NCBI GenBank assembly: GCA_037903475.1
Contig: JBAJFG010000188.1
Coordinates: 744,001 to 808,000 of the forward strand
Direction: 5' to 3'
Origin: Ancylostoma caninum
Lineage: Eukaryota > Nematoda > Chromadorea > Rhabditida > Ancylostomatidae
DNA length: 64,000 nucleotides
In this document: positions 13,201-24,800 of the stretch, one piece after another
Numbering within the stretch: the stretch's first letter is position 1
Layout: each line of letters begins with the position of its first letter
Program-made: the position numbers and the translations under genes
The notes under the pieces: model-generated
Databases searched by the model: none
Told to the model about the DNA's origin: nothing
What the model saw: only the letters and a program-made list of their open reading frames with translations

Positions 13201-13745
13201 CTGGAGGGAAGCGCGGGCCAAATGAAACTGAGCCGCGGGAGGAAAGTGAGCCGCGAGGGGACTATAACTGAGCTAGCTGCGCGGTCCATCAGGGGAGTCA
13301 GCCACGGTGCAGTCCGCTGCTAACAATGGCTTTTCTTTGCAATGAACACTGTTTGTTTACTTAAACGTCTTCGCGCGTGCGTCCAACACAAAATTGGAGA
13401 GCCGAAGTGAACTGTGAGACTCGGCTTTTGTGAGAGTTGTCCTGGAGTTCTGGATCTGCACCACGTTCTATTGATTTCTCTCCATGATCTTTTTCCTCTT
13501 GTTATCGTATAGGAGGCATTCGTTATTCAATTTGTCTTACTTAATTGCCATAAGAACCTGGTAAAACAGTAAGGACATGTAATTATTCTATAGTGTGTAG
13601 TCATTCATCTACCTATTTTTTTCCGTTTTAATCTTTCCATTACCCATAACGCTACCACTCCTTTTACTGTAACCCCGAAATGACATGGTTACCCATTAGG
13701 TGCTAAACAGGTAATCTATGACATACTGCAAGGCAGCTATACTGA
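10290..13745. other. Unassigned region
   Basis: No gene recognised. At 11,118-11,150 a (TTTA)n run followed by a unique segment resembles the tail of a minus-strand non-LTR retroelement. A 155-codon open frame at 12,856-13,323 (+) has no family resemblance, and a GC-rich patch (GAGCCGCGGGAGGAAAGTGA) lies inside it. Confidence 0.4.
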
Positions 13746-13866
13746 ACCTGGATGCATGACTGAGATTACTCAAGGTAGACTTGTTGACCACCGTGTTAAC
13801 GACGGGTAGAGTTGTGTGACGTAAACTCGTTTACCCTGGGTAATCTCAATGATGCATGCGGCCCCT
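13746..13866. mobile_element. ATTACCC-arm palindromic element, copy 3
   Basis: A well-preserved unit of about 120 bp. The left arm GGATGCATGACTGAGATTAC, centre GTGTTAACGACGGG and right arm CTGGGTAATCTCAATGATGC form a near-perfect foldback. No coding capacity. Confidence 0.85.
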
Positions 13867-14332
13867 AAAATGACACCCGACATCAAGCGCAGCAATAAAC
13901 TCTGCGCTGTTTGACTTTAGAATCTGAACTTGTGAACTTTAGCCCTTGTGGGTGGAAGGCGTCCCGAGTGACATTCGCTGACTGATGTCCTATCATCCTG
14001 TTCCAAACTGATGAAGGGGAGGGGGAGTCTACATACTGATAAATGACAAAAAGAAATGATCCCTTGATGCTCTGTGGTCTTCTCAGCTTCCAATTTCCAA
14101 AGGATGTTTCTTAAACCTGATTTCCCCCTAACTTTGAGGAGGTAGTAAATCTGTAACTTTTATATGATACATTATTTCTCTTATTAATTTTAGCGAAATT
14201 TATGGAAAATATGGGCCTAGCTCACCATATGAAAAACGATAAGAAATCTTGGTTGTCTAAGGGGTCTATCAAAGTGGAAGGCTTCATCCTTTTCGGTCTT
14301 TTCAAGATCAGACGTGGTTACTCTAAGCCCCA
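13867..14332. other. Unassigned region
   Basis: Non-repetitive by eye. No gene recognised. Confidence 0.4.
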
Positions 14333-14830
14333 AGGCAGTGTCCATCCTCGAAATCTTTTCTGAGGTTTCCACGTCAGTGAAATCTCGAAGAGCTGCCGAT
14401 CATAGTGGTATACATGATTTTGCGCAAATATGCCAAAAAATCCGTTTTAGAGCCACAATCGTGTGGAGCATGTGGGCGGAGCCCTGAGCGGGGCCATGGC
14501 CGTAGAACGAGATTTCTGAATAATGTGTTCCCGAGGACGCATCTTTCATTTTTCGAGGAATTCCGTTTTTTTTCAAAAACGTTCCTCGGCATTCCATCGT
14601 TAATAGCGTGGAAGGTGCGCCTTATGCGTGGCCAATAGGGGAATACATGAGCGGAAATTCCGTAGCCACGTCCTGGCTCCGCCCACAAGCTCCACAAGAA
14701 TTGAGGATCGAATACGGGTTTCTCGGCAGTTTTGCACGGAATTACGTATACCATCGCGATCAGGAGCTCCTGGAGATTCTTTTCGCATGAAAATCTCAAA
14801 AACGATCCGCTGGTGAGACTGTACATTCAA
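14333..14830. mobile_element. Foldback element of the AGGCAGYG family, short copy
   Basis: About 500 bp of two long arms in opposite orientation. The left arm runs AGGCAGTG ... GGTATACATGAT ... GGGCGGAGCCC. The right arm mirrors it with GGCTCCGCCCAC ... ACGTATACCATCGCGATCAG ... GAAAATCTC. The same arms occur at 60,804-62,028. The apparent open frames of 60-150 codons on both strands are products of this symmetry, not genes. Confidence 0.75.
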
Positions 14831-14970
14831 GGGTTCGGTATAGTTCGGCAGGAACTTAGGTTAGTCCTAGCGGAACGAATAATCTCTACTTCCTACTCAT
14901 TCATAGGTGAAAACGCGTTCCAAGTTTCGTTATAGTTTCTCAACGAGCTTCTCACAAAAATCATAGAAAT

Positions 14971-14976
14971 TTTATT
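14971..14976 (-). terminator. Possible TOR polyadenylation signal
   Basis: AATAAA on the minus strand about 275 bases beyond the TOR stop codon. It is a plausible poly(A) signal, but AATAAA is common by chance in this AT-rich DNA. Confidence 0.3.
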
Positions 14977-15251
14977 AACGCAACATGGCGTAAAACCACA
15001 CAAGGAATGTGACCGATCACTGACGACTCTGTAAATAAGACTGAAACATATCAATGTCTGAACCACTCAACAAATAGACTAATTTGTCAACATTGGACAT
15101 GCATTCGTCATTGGAATGATAACTATTGCACACAAAGAAATGCCACTAGCATAAAATACCCTAACTTTAGGCACTAATCACTCTATATTAAAACGTTTCT
15201 ATAAATAACTGACATCGTGCCAAGCTCTAAGACACATCTGACAAATATGTA

Positions 15252-15820
15252 CTACCAGAACGGGCACCATCCTATATAGCACTGGCATAGATTCTCGTGG
15301 AGTGTAGCTTGTTCAACTAATCGATCGATTTGCTCTTGGACATCCACTTCTCCATTGCCAAACTCGCTACCTAAAAGATCCAGCACTTCCATTTCCAGAG
15401 GAAAAATAACAAAGTTCAGGGATTGAACAAATGTCCATTCGATAAAACTTAGAAATTAAACATTTCCATGTCGCTTGCCTCGCTTGATCCCGCTGACGCT
15501 AGCTAACTTCTAACCCAACTGCACCTAGTTAGCAAATATGTAGCTCGTTTTTACTCAATTTTAAACCTATGTTGTGCTCGCTAACCTAAGGGAGACATTT
15601 ACCAGAGCTTATCGAATTATCGACGGCTCCATTGAGGTTCTTTTCGGCCCTTTCGCATACATAGTCGGCCTCTCGACCTGCTAATCAAGAAAATCCACGT
15701 ATTTACCCGCTAGTTTGTGTTTGATCCTATCAATGACGCGTTCTCTGACAATTCTTGGCGCCTCTTGCAATGTCTTTCTTCTGGTGACGTCGTGCTTCTC
15801 ACCAGGTACACGTTTTGTTC
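15252..15820 (-). other. let-363: TOR exons 65-67: regulatory tail and FATC domain
   Basis: Exons 15707-15820, 15603-15680 and 15252-15370. The first two cover a short, basic stretch between kinase and FATC, much shorter than the human negative-regulatory insert. The last exon ends [18 protein letters not shown] followed by TAG at 15,252-15,254. The FATC tail packs on the kinase activation loop and is essential in TOR enzymes. The invariant last residues fix the gene's 3' end. Confidence 0.95.
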
Positions 15821-18800
15821 CTTGAAAATAAGAGGTTATACGAGCAATGCACAACTTTCGGGTTAACAACAAAACCAAAAGATTACCTTCAAGTAACCTC
15901 CAGCTGATCACAGGATCATACACGAAGGCTTCTAGTACAGCCAACAAGCTTTCGCGGTTGGCTCGCAGCAATCGCAGAACGCGTTCACAAGTAAATCGAT
16001 AATTTCCTTCGATTCCGGTTACTTCCATAGCCTAAACAGATGGATGAGTGAATGCCCAAATGAATGAATGAATGAATGAATGAATGAACGAATGAATGAA
16101 TGAATGAATGAATGAATGAATGAATGAATGAATGAATGAATGAATGAATGAATGAATGAATGAATAACAACCTACTTTCACGAGCATCCGAGTAAGGCGG
16201 AATGGAATCTTTTCCGGGAACTTTTCCCTAGTCATAGCCACATCGAAGCAATCACCAAAATCTATGTGCACAATTTTACCCGTTAGTCGATCTAGCATAA
16301 GATTCGATGGATGCCTTAAAAAGTTCAGATAGTCACAAATGTCCCGAACTAACTCAAAACGAATGACAGCAAAAAATTTACCTGTCACCCAATCCCAAAA
16401 TGTACCCGACCATAGACATACACGCCATTGATCGTGTGTAGTTCGTACGCCGATCAAACCATACTTCAGAGCTGAAAAAAACTGGAAATCTAGGAAAAAA
16501 GCAGGAAATATTGAAACCCGTACCTAGGACTTTTTAGCCATAAAATGTGCTGCAGATCATCGCCAGTTGTTGAAGCAAGAGCTCTTTCGAACAATTGTAC
16601 CTGAATTTTACGCACAAGATGATGGGCAAAGCAAATTCCACAGCACACGACCTCACTCCTATCTGTTGTTAACGACCCAGAGTTTTTCCGACATAGATAA
16701 TCTCACCTTCTGCATAAGAGTAACTTGCTCAGTATCCTGGGCCAACGATTGCATCACCTTGTGCTCAAGTGACAATGATACCTAGAATCGAGATATGATA
16801 GGAAACTAAGAATAGAGCTAAAAATTAGAACAAAAAAAAAGAAATCAAAAGATAATGGTAAATAATGAGAAATCACCTTCTTCTTATCTCGATAATCTCG
16901 AACAAGTGAATGGAGCGTATCGCAGTCCGGAACCCATCCAATCAAGCCCGAATTGTGGCTCAGAGCGACAATCGAATACCTCTTCAACAAGTAAAATCCC
17001 TTTATGAGCAAAAGAAGTAACGAACATGAGCTTGGAAAGATAACAAACACGGGTTCTCTCCATTCCGTTCATGCTCCACAAAAACGCAGAACAGCTGTCA
17101 AACTCACTTGTATCGTGAGATTTCTCCTACATGTCTCAGCGTTATTAACTAGCAACGTGTTGATGAGCCCGAACAACTGCATGACACGCTCATCCTGTCG
17201 TGGATCTTCGTGGCCTTTCAGCAGGAATGCGTACTCTCGTCCGTTGCTTCCTGAACTTCCAAATTTTAAGCAATCAATGAAGAAGGGGCACAGAGGTGAA
17301 CAATTCAGGCTTACCTCGTATGGTCATCTTTCTCGGACGCTGTTTACTGCTGATTACTTGCAGATGGGTGCCAATTGAAGCAATACCCACTACCGGCTGT
17401 GAAGGATCATAAGTTCCAGGCACGGCTAGCTCCAGATCCTATAAACCCGAAGTAGGTCTGCCGCTGATTGTCTCAATAGCAGCAAAACTAATAGTGCTTT
17501 GTGATTTTCAAGGTATAACATCGAAACATACACTGAAAACAAGCGAAATCTCTGTTTTAAACTTTTCCGGCTGAAAGAGAAAGAAACCCTAGAAATCTAA
17601 CCTTTGCCCTCATCAACATCGGACTAATGTAGTTCAAGTCCAATGACGTCAGCTGTCGCAACTGTGCGGTGATCTTTTTGAAAACCTAAACATCGAGCAT
17701 CATTCCGTCACTAACCTTTAACGCCTCAAAATAACTTACCTGGCAGTAAATTTCCCACGCCTGCGTGAGCTCCTTCACATTTTCCGTACGTTTGAATGCT
17801 TGACAGAATTTGTACGCATCAGAAAGTTCACAGTAGTATGTCTACAACAGTAGGGTTAAAATTAAAAGAAGTTAAAATTAAAATCCCACCCAGAAAAAAA
17901 TCAAAAATCTAGCTAAACCCGCTTACCTGGTTAAAGGACTGCTCTTTGAGCGTAGTTGGCCCTTTTTCTATCATCTTGTGAACTGGTTCCAGAGTTTCCA
18001 TCATGGCTACAGTGTTCTTTTCCTAAATAACGACATGAAACTGTAGTGGTGGTCCTACCAAAATCTTACATCCTAAGATTACCTGGAAATACTGCCGACT
18101 GGCTTCGTCCAGGGCGTCATGCCATTGCTCATGCCACAAAATGGCACATCGCACCAACTCTTCAGATACCATGCTGGCCTTAACTCAGGAAGCTATGTAC
18201 TTAGTAGATTTTCTATCAAAGAGTTGTAAAATCACCTCTTCAACAAGTTTCGGATGCATTTCAGCCATAACTCCTAGCATTTCCTGAGCGTTTTTCTGGC
18301 GATCCACATTTGACGACTTTGCTGCCACTGTGAGCGCATACACGAGGGCCTTAATAACACATACCTCTTAACTACTATTCAACCACTATTTAACACACAT
18401 AGTACGAGAAGTATCAGCTACAACAGAATGCATACCTGTGGCTTCATCTTCGATATCTCAAGAATAACTTGCTTGACGAGTGACGCCATCTTATCCCTAG
18501 AGTCCAGCCTAGCCATAAGCTGTGGCACCGCCTTAAAATCGACCATTTGCCAGAAATAACATAGGTTTTAACGCCACTCACTCACCTCTAGCCAAGTTTC
18601 TATCGGTAGTCCCTTAATATTCTCGCTTAGCTGTTTATACACTTCGTTGTATTCACCGTAGTCGAACATCAGCTGAAGAAGACGCAAGGTATCTTCCAGT
18701 CGAGACCCTAAAGGTACAGTAGTCGACCAATGAAATATCCGACTTCCTTATTTGTAGTAAATCCTGCTCACCTGGAGCGAGCTGAAGAGCTCTTGTGAAG

Positions 18801-21800
18801 CATTTTACCGCTGACACTGCATATGCGATATTTACAGGCACAGCTGGTGGCGGAGGTGTGGCCATAGGTGTGTTGTGCATGGGCATAGGGCTAAGTTGGG
18901 GTGGAATCAATTGCATCATTGGCCCTGGAGGTGCTCCTGGAGGTGGTGGTGGTCCTACTGGCATCAGTGGCACTCCTGAAGAGTCATCATAGCAATTCTG
19001 GAAGAGCGAGAACGTGGAAAAAACCCACCTGTGGTGTTGACCGTTACCGGCATCATAGGTTGCGGTGGCATCGGCTGTGGCGGCATTGGCGCCGGCTGCA
19101 CGGGTGCACCAACCGGCGGCATCAGGCCCATAGCAGGTTGAGGAATTAGTGGTGGTGGAGCTGGGTGGATCAAGCGGGTATGAGGTGATCTGACTGCCGC
19201 TGCTGCGACCGCTTGGGAAAGTTCTTTTTCACGAGACAAAGCCGAGAAATAGGCAGATGCCAGTTTGTGCCATGCCTGAAAGTACGGAAAATAGGATTTC
19301 GAGCATCATCAGCGAATTCTCAAGCCATATACCTTGTGCCAGTCCTTATCGTACTCCGTGGATCGTGCATAATGTCGTATAACCTGCTCCGTTGCTGTTG
19401 GTTCATCGGTGAGTGGTGGACCACCAAATATCGATCGGTGAGGGCTCGTCAATGATGCGCTGCCATTGGTGTTAGGTGCGCTCTCAGCCAGAATCTCAGT
19501 CCATTCTCCCAGTTTCAGGCAAGCCTGGTAAAAGTAAAAGAATTCGTGAATGAACGTTGTGATCTAAAAATAACGTCATTAGGTCTTCCGACAATTTATT
19601 CAAAACGAAATCCACAAAAATGAAACCCCATATCAACCAAGCACCAGGAAAACTTGTCCAAAACTCGGAAACCCCTACCTTTGCACACAGCCTTGCAGCT
19701 TCTGGTGTATGATTCGGTGGCAAACGATCCAGATGATTCACTAATACTTCTAGCGTCCTCACTGCTTCATTACGGTAGTCGTCCATCCACAACTGCTTAC
19801 ATAGAGCCAGCACCTAAAAATCCTTGAAATATCTGGGACCTCCAAGGATCATAGTAAACAACTTACAAGCTGAGGCTTTTCGCTTGGCGCTACAGCCTTG
19901 TGAAGAGGAGCTCCAGGCTCTAGTCCCAACAGCTCTCTCAGGACATCACGGCACATCACATGTTTCCCCTGTTTACGGCACAGAGACGAGAACTTCACTC
20001 GCAGTGGGTGCATCTCTTGTGGAGTCAACACTAGAGACCTGAATTTCATCGAATCGATTATTGATCCAACAAAGGGAAGTATGGCAACTGGTCCCACCTG
20101 ATCATCAGAAGTCTTTGCCACTGCTCGATATTTTGCCTGCATCCTTGAAGACGCCTACTCCACAGTAAAGCAATTCGTGTCTGTCGCTCAGGCCGCAGCT
20201 AAAACGACTACGATGTCGAATATGATCACAGAAAGAAAAGTACAGTACCTTGAACTCCATCGCTTCTTCCAGCTCAGCCAGCTGTTGCACACAAACCATC
20301 GCTCCATAAGCTCGTTCGTAGCTCTCACTAGCCATTGCCGTTAATTCACTGTCGTACATGTCGCGCACCTAAATCGATTTAGCGTTGAAAAATCGATTTA
20401 TCGATTTAGCATATATGCGTACCTTGTCGATATAGTTTAGCGCAACATCATATTGATCTCTCTTAACCGCCAATACCGCTCTTAGCATTGCCCCGTCTTG
20501 GCTATTCTCATTGATCTGAGACACATAGTCTTCCATAGCCTGCCACTCCCCTGAAAAATGAATAAATCGATTGGGATAACGATACCTCTGGAACATTGTA
20601 CACATTTTCAGTACTTTGCTTAATAATACCAGGTCGCTATTCAAAACCCTTTCAATAACAGTAGAAGTTGATACCCAATAGGCAAAAAATGAGGGTATCA
20701 CGAGTTTCCGATAGCTACAAGCGCCAAAAAAAAACGTTATAGGGAAAAACTACAAAAATAAGTAGGCAATAGCTCTGGATGCAATACTAAAACAAGGTAT
20801 CTTTTCACGTGCAGTAAGCACCCTAAGAATATCGTAAGAATGGGGGGCGGTCGTATGGCGCGATTCTTCGGGTGGCACTATAGGCAAACGGCATCTGAGC
20901 GCACTCCTACCACCCGGTATACTGTCTCAGTCACGGTTGTCTGGATCTGCCTGACATAGCAACTCGTCCATCCAGCAATCATCATACCGTAGAGAAGAAT
21001 TTTAAACTAGTGGTACTGATGTTTTTAGGACATACCGATGCACGAAAGTTTCGAAAATCAAGCTTATCTGAATACTCTAGCGAATGCACTGTCCAAAACT
21101 AGGAAATTTTTACGAAAACCCACAGATTACACTATTCGAATAAAAAGTTTTCTGAAACGGCCAAACAAACACTTTCAATTAGATTTTTCAAACTGCTAAA
21201 TAAATGAATTATCCAAACTTGTGGTTTTCTGGACTTGTATACTTCAGGGGTGCTAGGAACGACTCCCATTAAGTTGAACACTTGATGTCAACTTGGTCTA
21301 TGTGACGATTAATTTCGTCAAAACTCCATAGATTCTACGTAGAAGTGCAGCGCATGTAGAATTGAAACACTGTTTCAGAGGTTCGTTACATAGAGGTATC
21401 CGCAACTTTGTAGGCTTCTTCCACGGTAGGATAATCGAGGAAAGGCGGACGAGTTGCTCCGTCAGGCAGATCCAGGCAAACCGCGACGCATGACCGTAAT
21501 CGGGTGGTAGTAGCGCGCCCCAGATTCAGTCTGTCTATAGTGCCACCCGAAGAATCGCGCCATACGACCTACACCCCGTAAGAATAGGTCCATTCCTTCA
21601 GTTTTGAGAGGCTATTAAACAGAAATCCACAAAGGCTACTCACCCACAGCCCACGCGCCTCGAGCAGCCATCACTGCAACCTTCTGGTCCTTCTTTTCCA
21701 CTGTTCTCGCTCTCTCATTCAGTTCACCCCAACGACCTAAGGCTTCCAGACATCTCATCTGATGACCGACCATCTCATCCGACAGTGGTTCTGGATCAGC

Positions 21801-24800
21801 CTTAAGATGTATGAATTTAACATCAACTTTGAACAATAAGGAAGGGTAAACAAACAAACATTTTGCATTTAAAAATTAAAGCAGAGGATTTACGGGCAAT
21901 ATCTCACCATATACGCTTCGAGAGCTTTCTCCCACTCGTTCAACTTCTCATACCATCTGCCCAGCATCTGAAAGCAAACGCTTAATTGCCGTGGTTGTCA
22001 TAAGAACACGCTGATAGCGCAATTAAAAACTCATCTAAGATTGATATGAATGAGTTGGGTATGTCTTCGAACATAGTATCACAACTGTAACAGTAACGCC
22101 GCTTACCGGTATGACCATTTCATGCTGCTCTGCATATCGTACAACTCCAGCTGCTTCTTCCTGCACATTGAGTTTATTCGCATATCTAAGCAAAACGACC
22201 AAATATTCTCTGACACTCAGTTGCTTCACATTCCAATAAGATGAATTTCCTTACGTGATCAGCGCTTGACAGTCCTCAGTTGTTAGTCCACCTCCGCCTC
22301 TATTTAGATGCTTGTGAATTTGCAGCTCCTTGTACCTCAAGGCTTTTGCATATGCTTTGGTCTCTTCAGCGCTTTTGCCCAATCTATCGTAGGCGATAGG
22401 CAGTGGCCCCTAGAAACAACAGACAATAAATTTTCAGACACTAAAAAAAGTGGGGCATAAGAACGAATGTAGGATTTCCTGCTATTTCAGGACGAGAACA
22501 TACCCTTTCGGAGTGATCCATGAACTCGGCAAGATTCAAAATTGTCTGGATAACGTCTGGATGGTTACTCGTTTCTAGCGCCTGAAACAGTACAATCTAA
22601 TGAATATCTTCAAATTCGCAGTAACGGCACAACAACAGGAAGCAAAAATCGGATCATTTTAGAACTGAAAACTCACAGTTAACAATGATCCAGTCAGCCG
22701 ATCCTGGAGCTCTTCGGTCAGTTCCGTCCACACAGACATGAATGCCGCATTGAACAGGTCTCTGAAAAGAAATGGGCAATCTCGTTAACTAAAATAATGA
22801 GCACCTCGCTACAAACTTCGCCAAATGTTGGTGCTGATCACTCAACGACGCCGCTGCTCGAATCGCTGCCGAGCTTCCAGACTAAAATTCCTATGAGTCA
22901 TGAACCACCAATCTACTAACGTCCCATAAACGAACCTTTATGAAAGCGACTCGTAATTTCACCAGCCATTGAGCCCATTCTTCTTTGGACACTAGGGAAT
23001 CCACAGTCCATGCGCGTACCACAGCCTAAACTCTCGTTTAGTGTACCTATCAGCACAAAAAAGACGAATGTTGTTTTAGCGCACATCAATATTCAGTCGC
23101 TGTTTGTTAACCGTCCAGCTCAAGATTTGATCCATATTCTTTGCAGCTGACGGAGTGAATGAATGTGGCGCGTTGATCCTTTCAGGTGGCACTGCACCAG
23201 TGCCGCGCCGTTTGCCCGGTCGTTCAGCTGGGTGCAGCATCGCTTGTTGGGCAGTTTCTGAACAGAGTACTCGATTTTTTCTCTTTTATCTCAAAGTTTT
23301 CCTTAGAAAGCTCACTGATGTATTTCTCGTAGGCCTCTCCAGAGTTGAGGTTATACTTTCGCAGATTTGCATCAACACTCCTTCGGAATACTTCGAAGTG
23401 CTTCCACATCTAGATCGCCATATTTTTTTTTCTGCCCAGATAAAGTTGTGGGCAAAAATCAAGCTATAAAATGAAGGAGACGTACCTGATTGACAATCTC
23501 AACCAATAACTCAAGCAGTTGTGGTTGAAGTGGTACCACGGAAATGCCCCGCTGCCACGTTTGCATCAGACGAGGAGCATAGTCGGATAAGTCATCGCTG
23601 CGAGTGAGGTGGAGCACAGTATCTGGTAAAAACACACTCTGTTGCGTCATAATTTGAGAAAAGAAACTTCAAAACAAGCAAAGATCCCCAGATGACAATA
23701 AATTAGCATTTTGAATAATAAAAATGCCTAAACAGCCGAAATGACATACCTAGAGCCGACTGCCTTACACCTATCGGGACGCCTGAATCGTCAAGTATTG
23801 TCAGCACTGGTGGTAGCACAAGATGCAAATGAGGCGTCAAACATCCCGAAAGCGACCTTACACACGATAACACCTGAAAAAGATGAGAATTTCAGATAGT
23901 ATGGAGATAAAGTAACCCAGTTCAATAATTATTAACACACCTGAGCAGTCAACTTCCTATCCTCACTCTTGTCCGTCTGTACAACATACAACAGATACGG
24001 TATTAGCTCAGCTATATGTGGGGCGAATTCCTGTCCCAAGGCGGTTCCAATTTGTTCAAGCACACTAACCACCGTGACTTTGACACTTTGATCCTCACTC
24101 CACGCATCCTGAGAAACTTGATAATTTGCATGTACATACTAAGAACCCAGACAAAGAGGCACTTACCGCAATTAGGCTGAATATTTGTTTCATGTATGGC
24201 TTTGCATGGACTTTTATAATAGCCACTAGGCTGGCGAGTTGTCGGAGGAAGAATTCACGATGAGATGGGCGTCCACGACAAGCTCTAGTCACTTCGATTA
24301 ATCGGGGTACCACCTTAAGTCAATTGTGTAGAATATACACTAAAATACAACAAGATATGAAAAGATACACAAAAAATACAAGGAGACGTGGAATATTCGG
24401 ACAAAATGTAATGTGGCTAAGCATGCAAAATTGAAAACAATGCTTCCCAGCACCCAACAGAGCACCTACTTTCCTTCGCTGTTGAAGTATTGTAGCGAAA
24501 AACGGCAGAAAATCAATTATCTCAGGTATCTCCATACCTGCTGCACATACTGCGGAAACGAATCTCCAAGACTCCGGAAAATCGTCAGAAGTGCCTGCGC
24601 GATCTCCTTGTAGTACTGTGTGAACGCTTCGTCTTGAACCTACAATACAGAATCATCAGGATATAAGCTATTTTCACGCATGATAAGGATCCTTACCATA
24701 ACCATCAAATTTGCTATAGTTATAGCAGGATAGAACTCTTCCAGAGTGCACTTTTCATAGTTGTACCATTGAATAATATCTGAAAAACAGGAAATTACCG

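Noticed and set aside
12856..13323. 155-codon plus-strand open frame
   Set aside because: Longest single frame outside the genes, but it has no recognisable domain, no splice context and an opposing open frame. Its GC-rich end looks like a repeat fragment.
14374..14830. Overlapping open frames of 60-150 codons on both strands
   Set aside because: They lie in the two mirror-image arms of a foldback element, and the symmetry produces them.
16032..16457. Protein with an Ile-His-Ser-Phe repeat tail
   Set aside because: It is the TOR catalytic-loop exon read into the (TGAA)n intron and, upstream, through another intron in the wrong frame.
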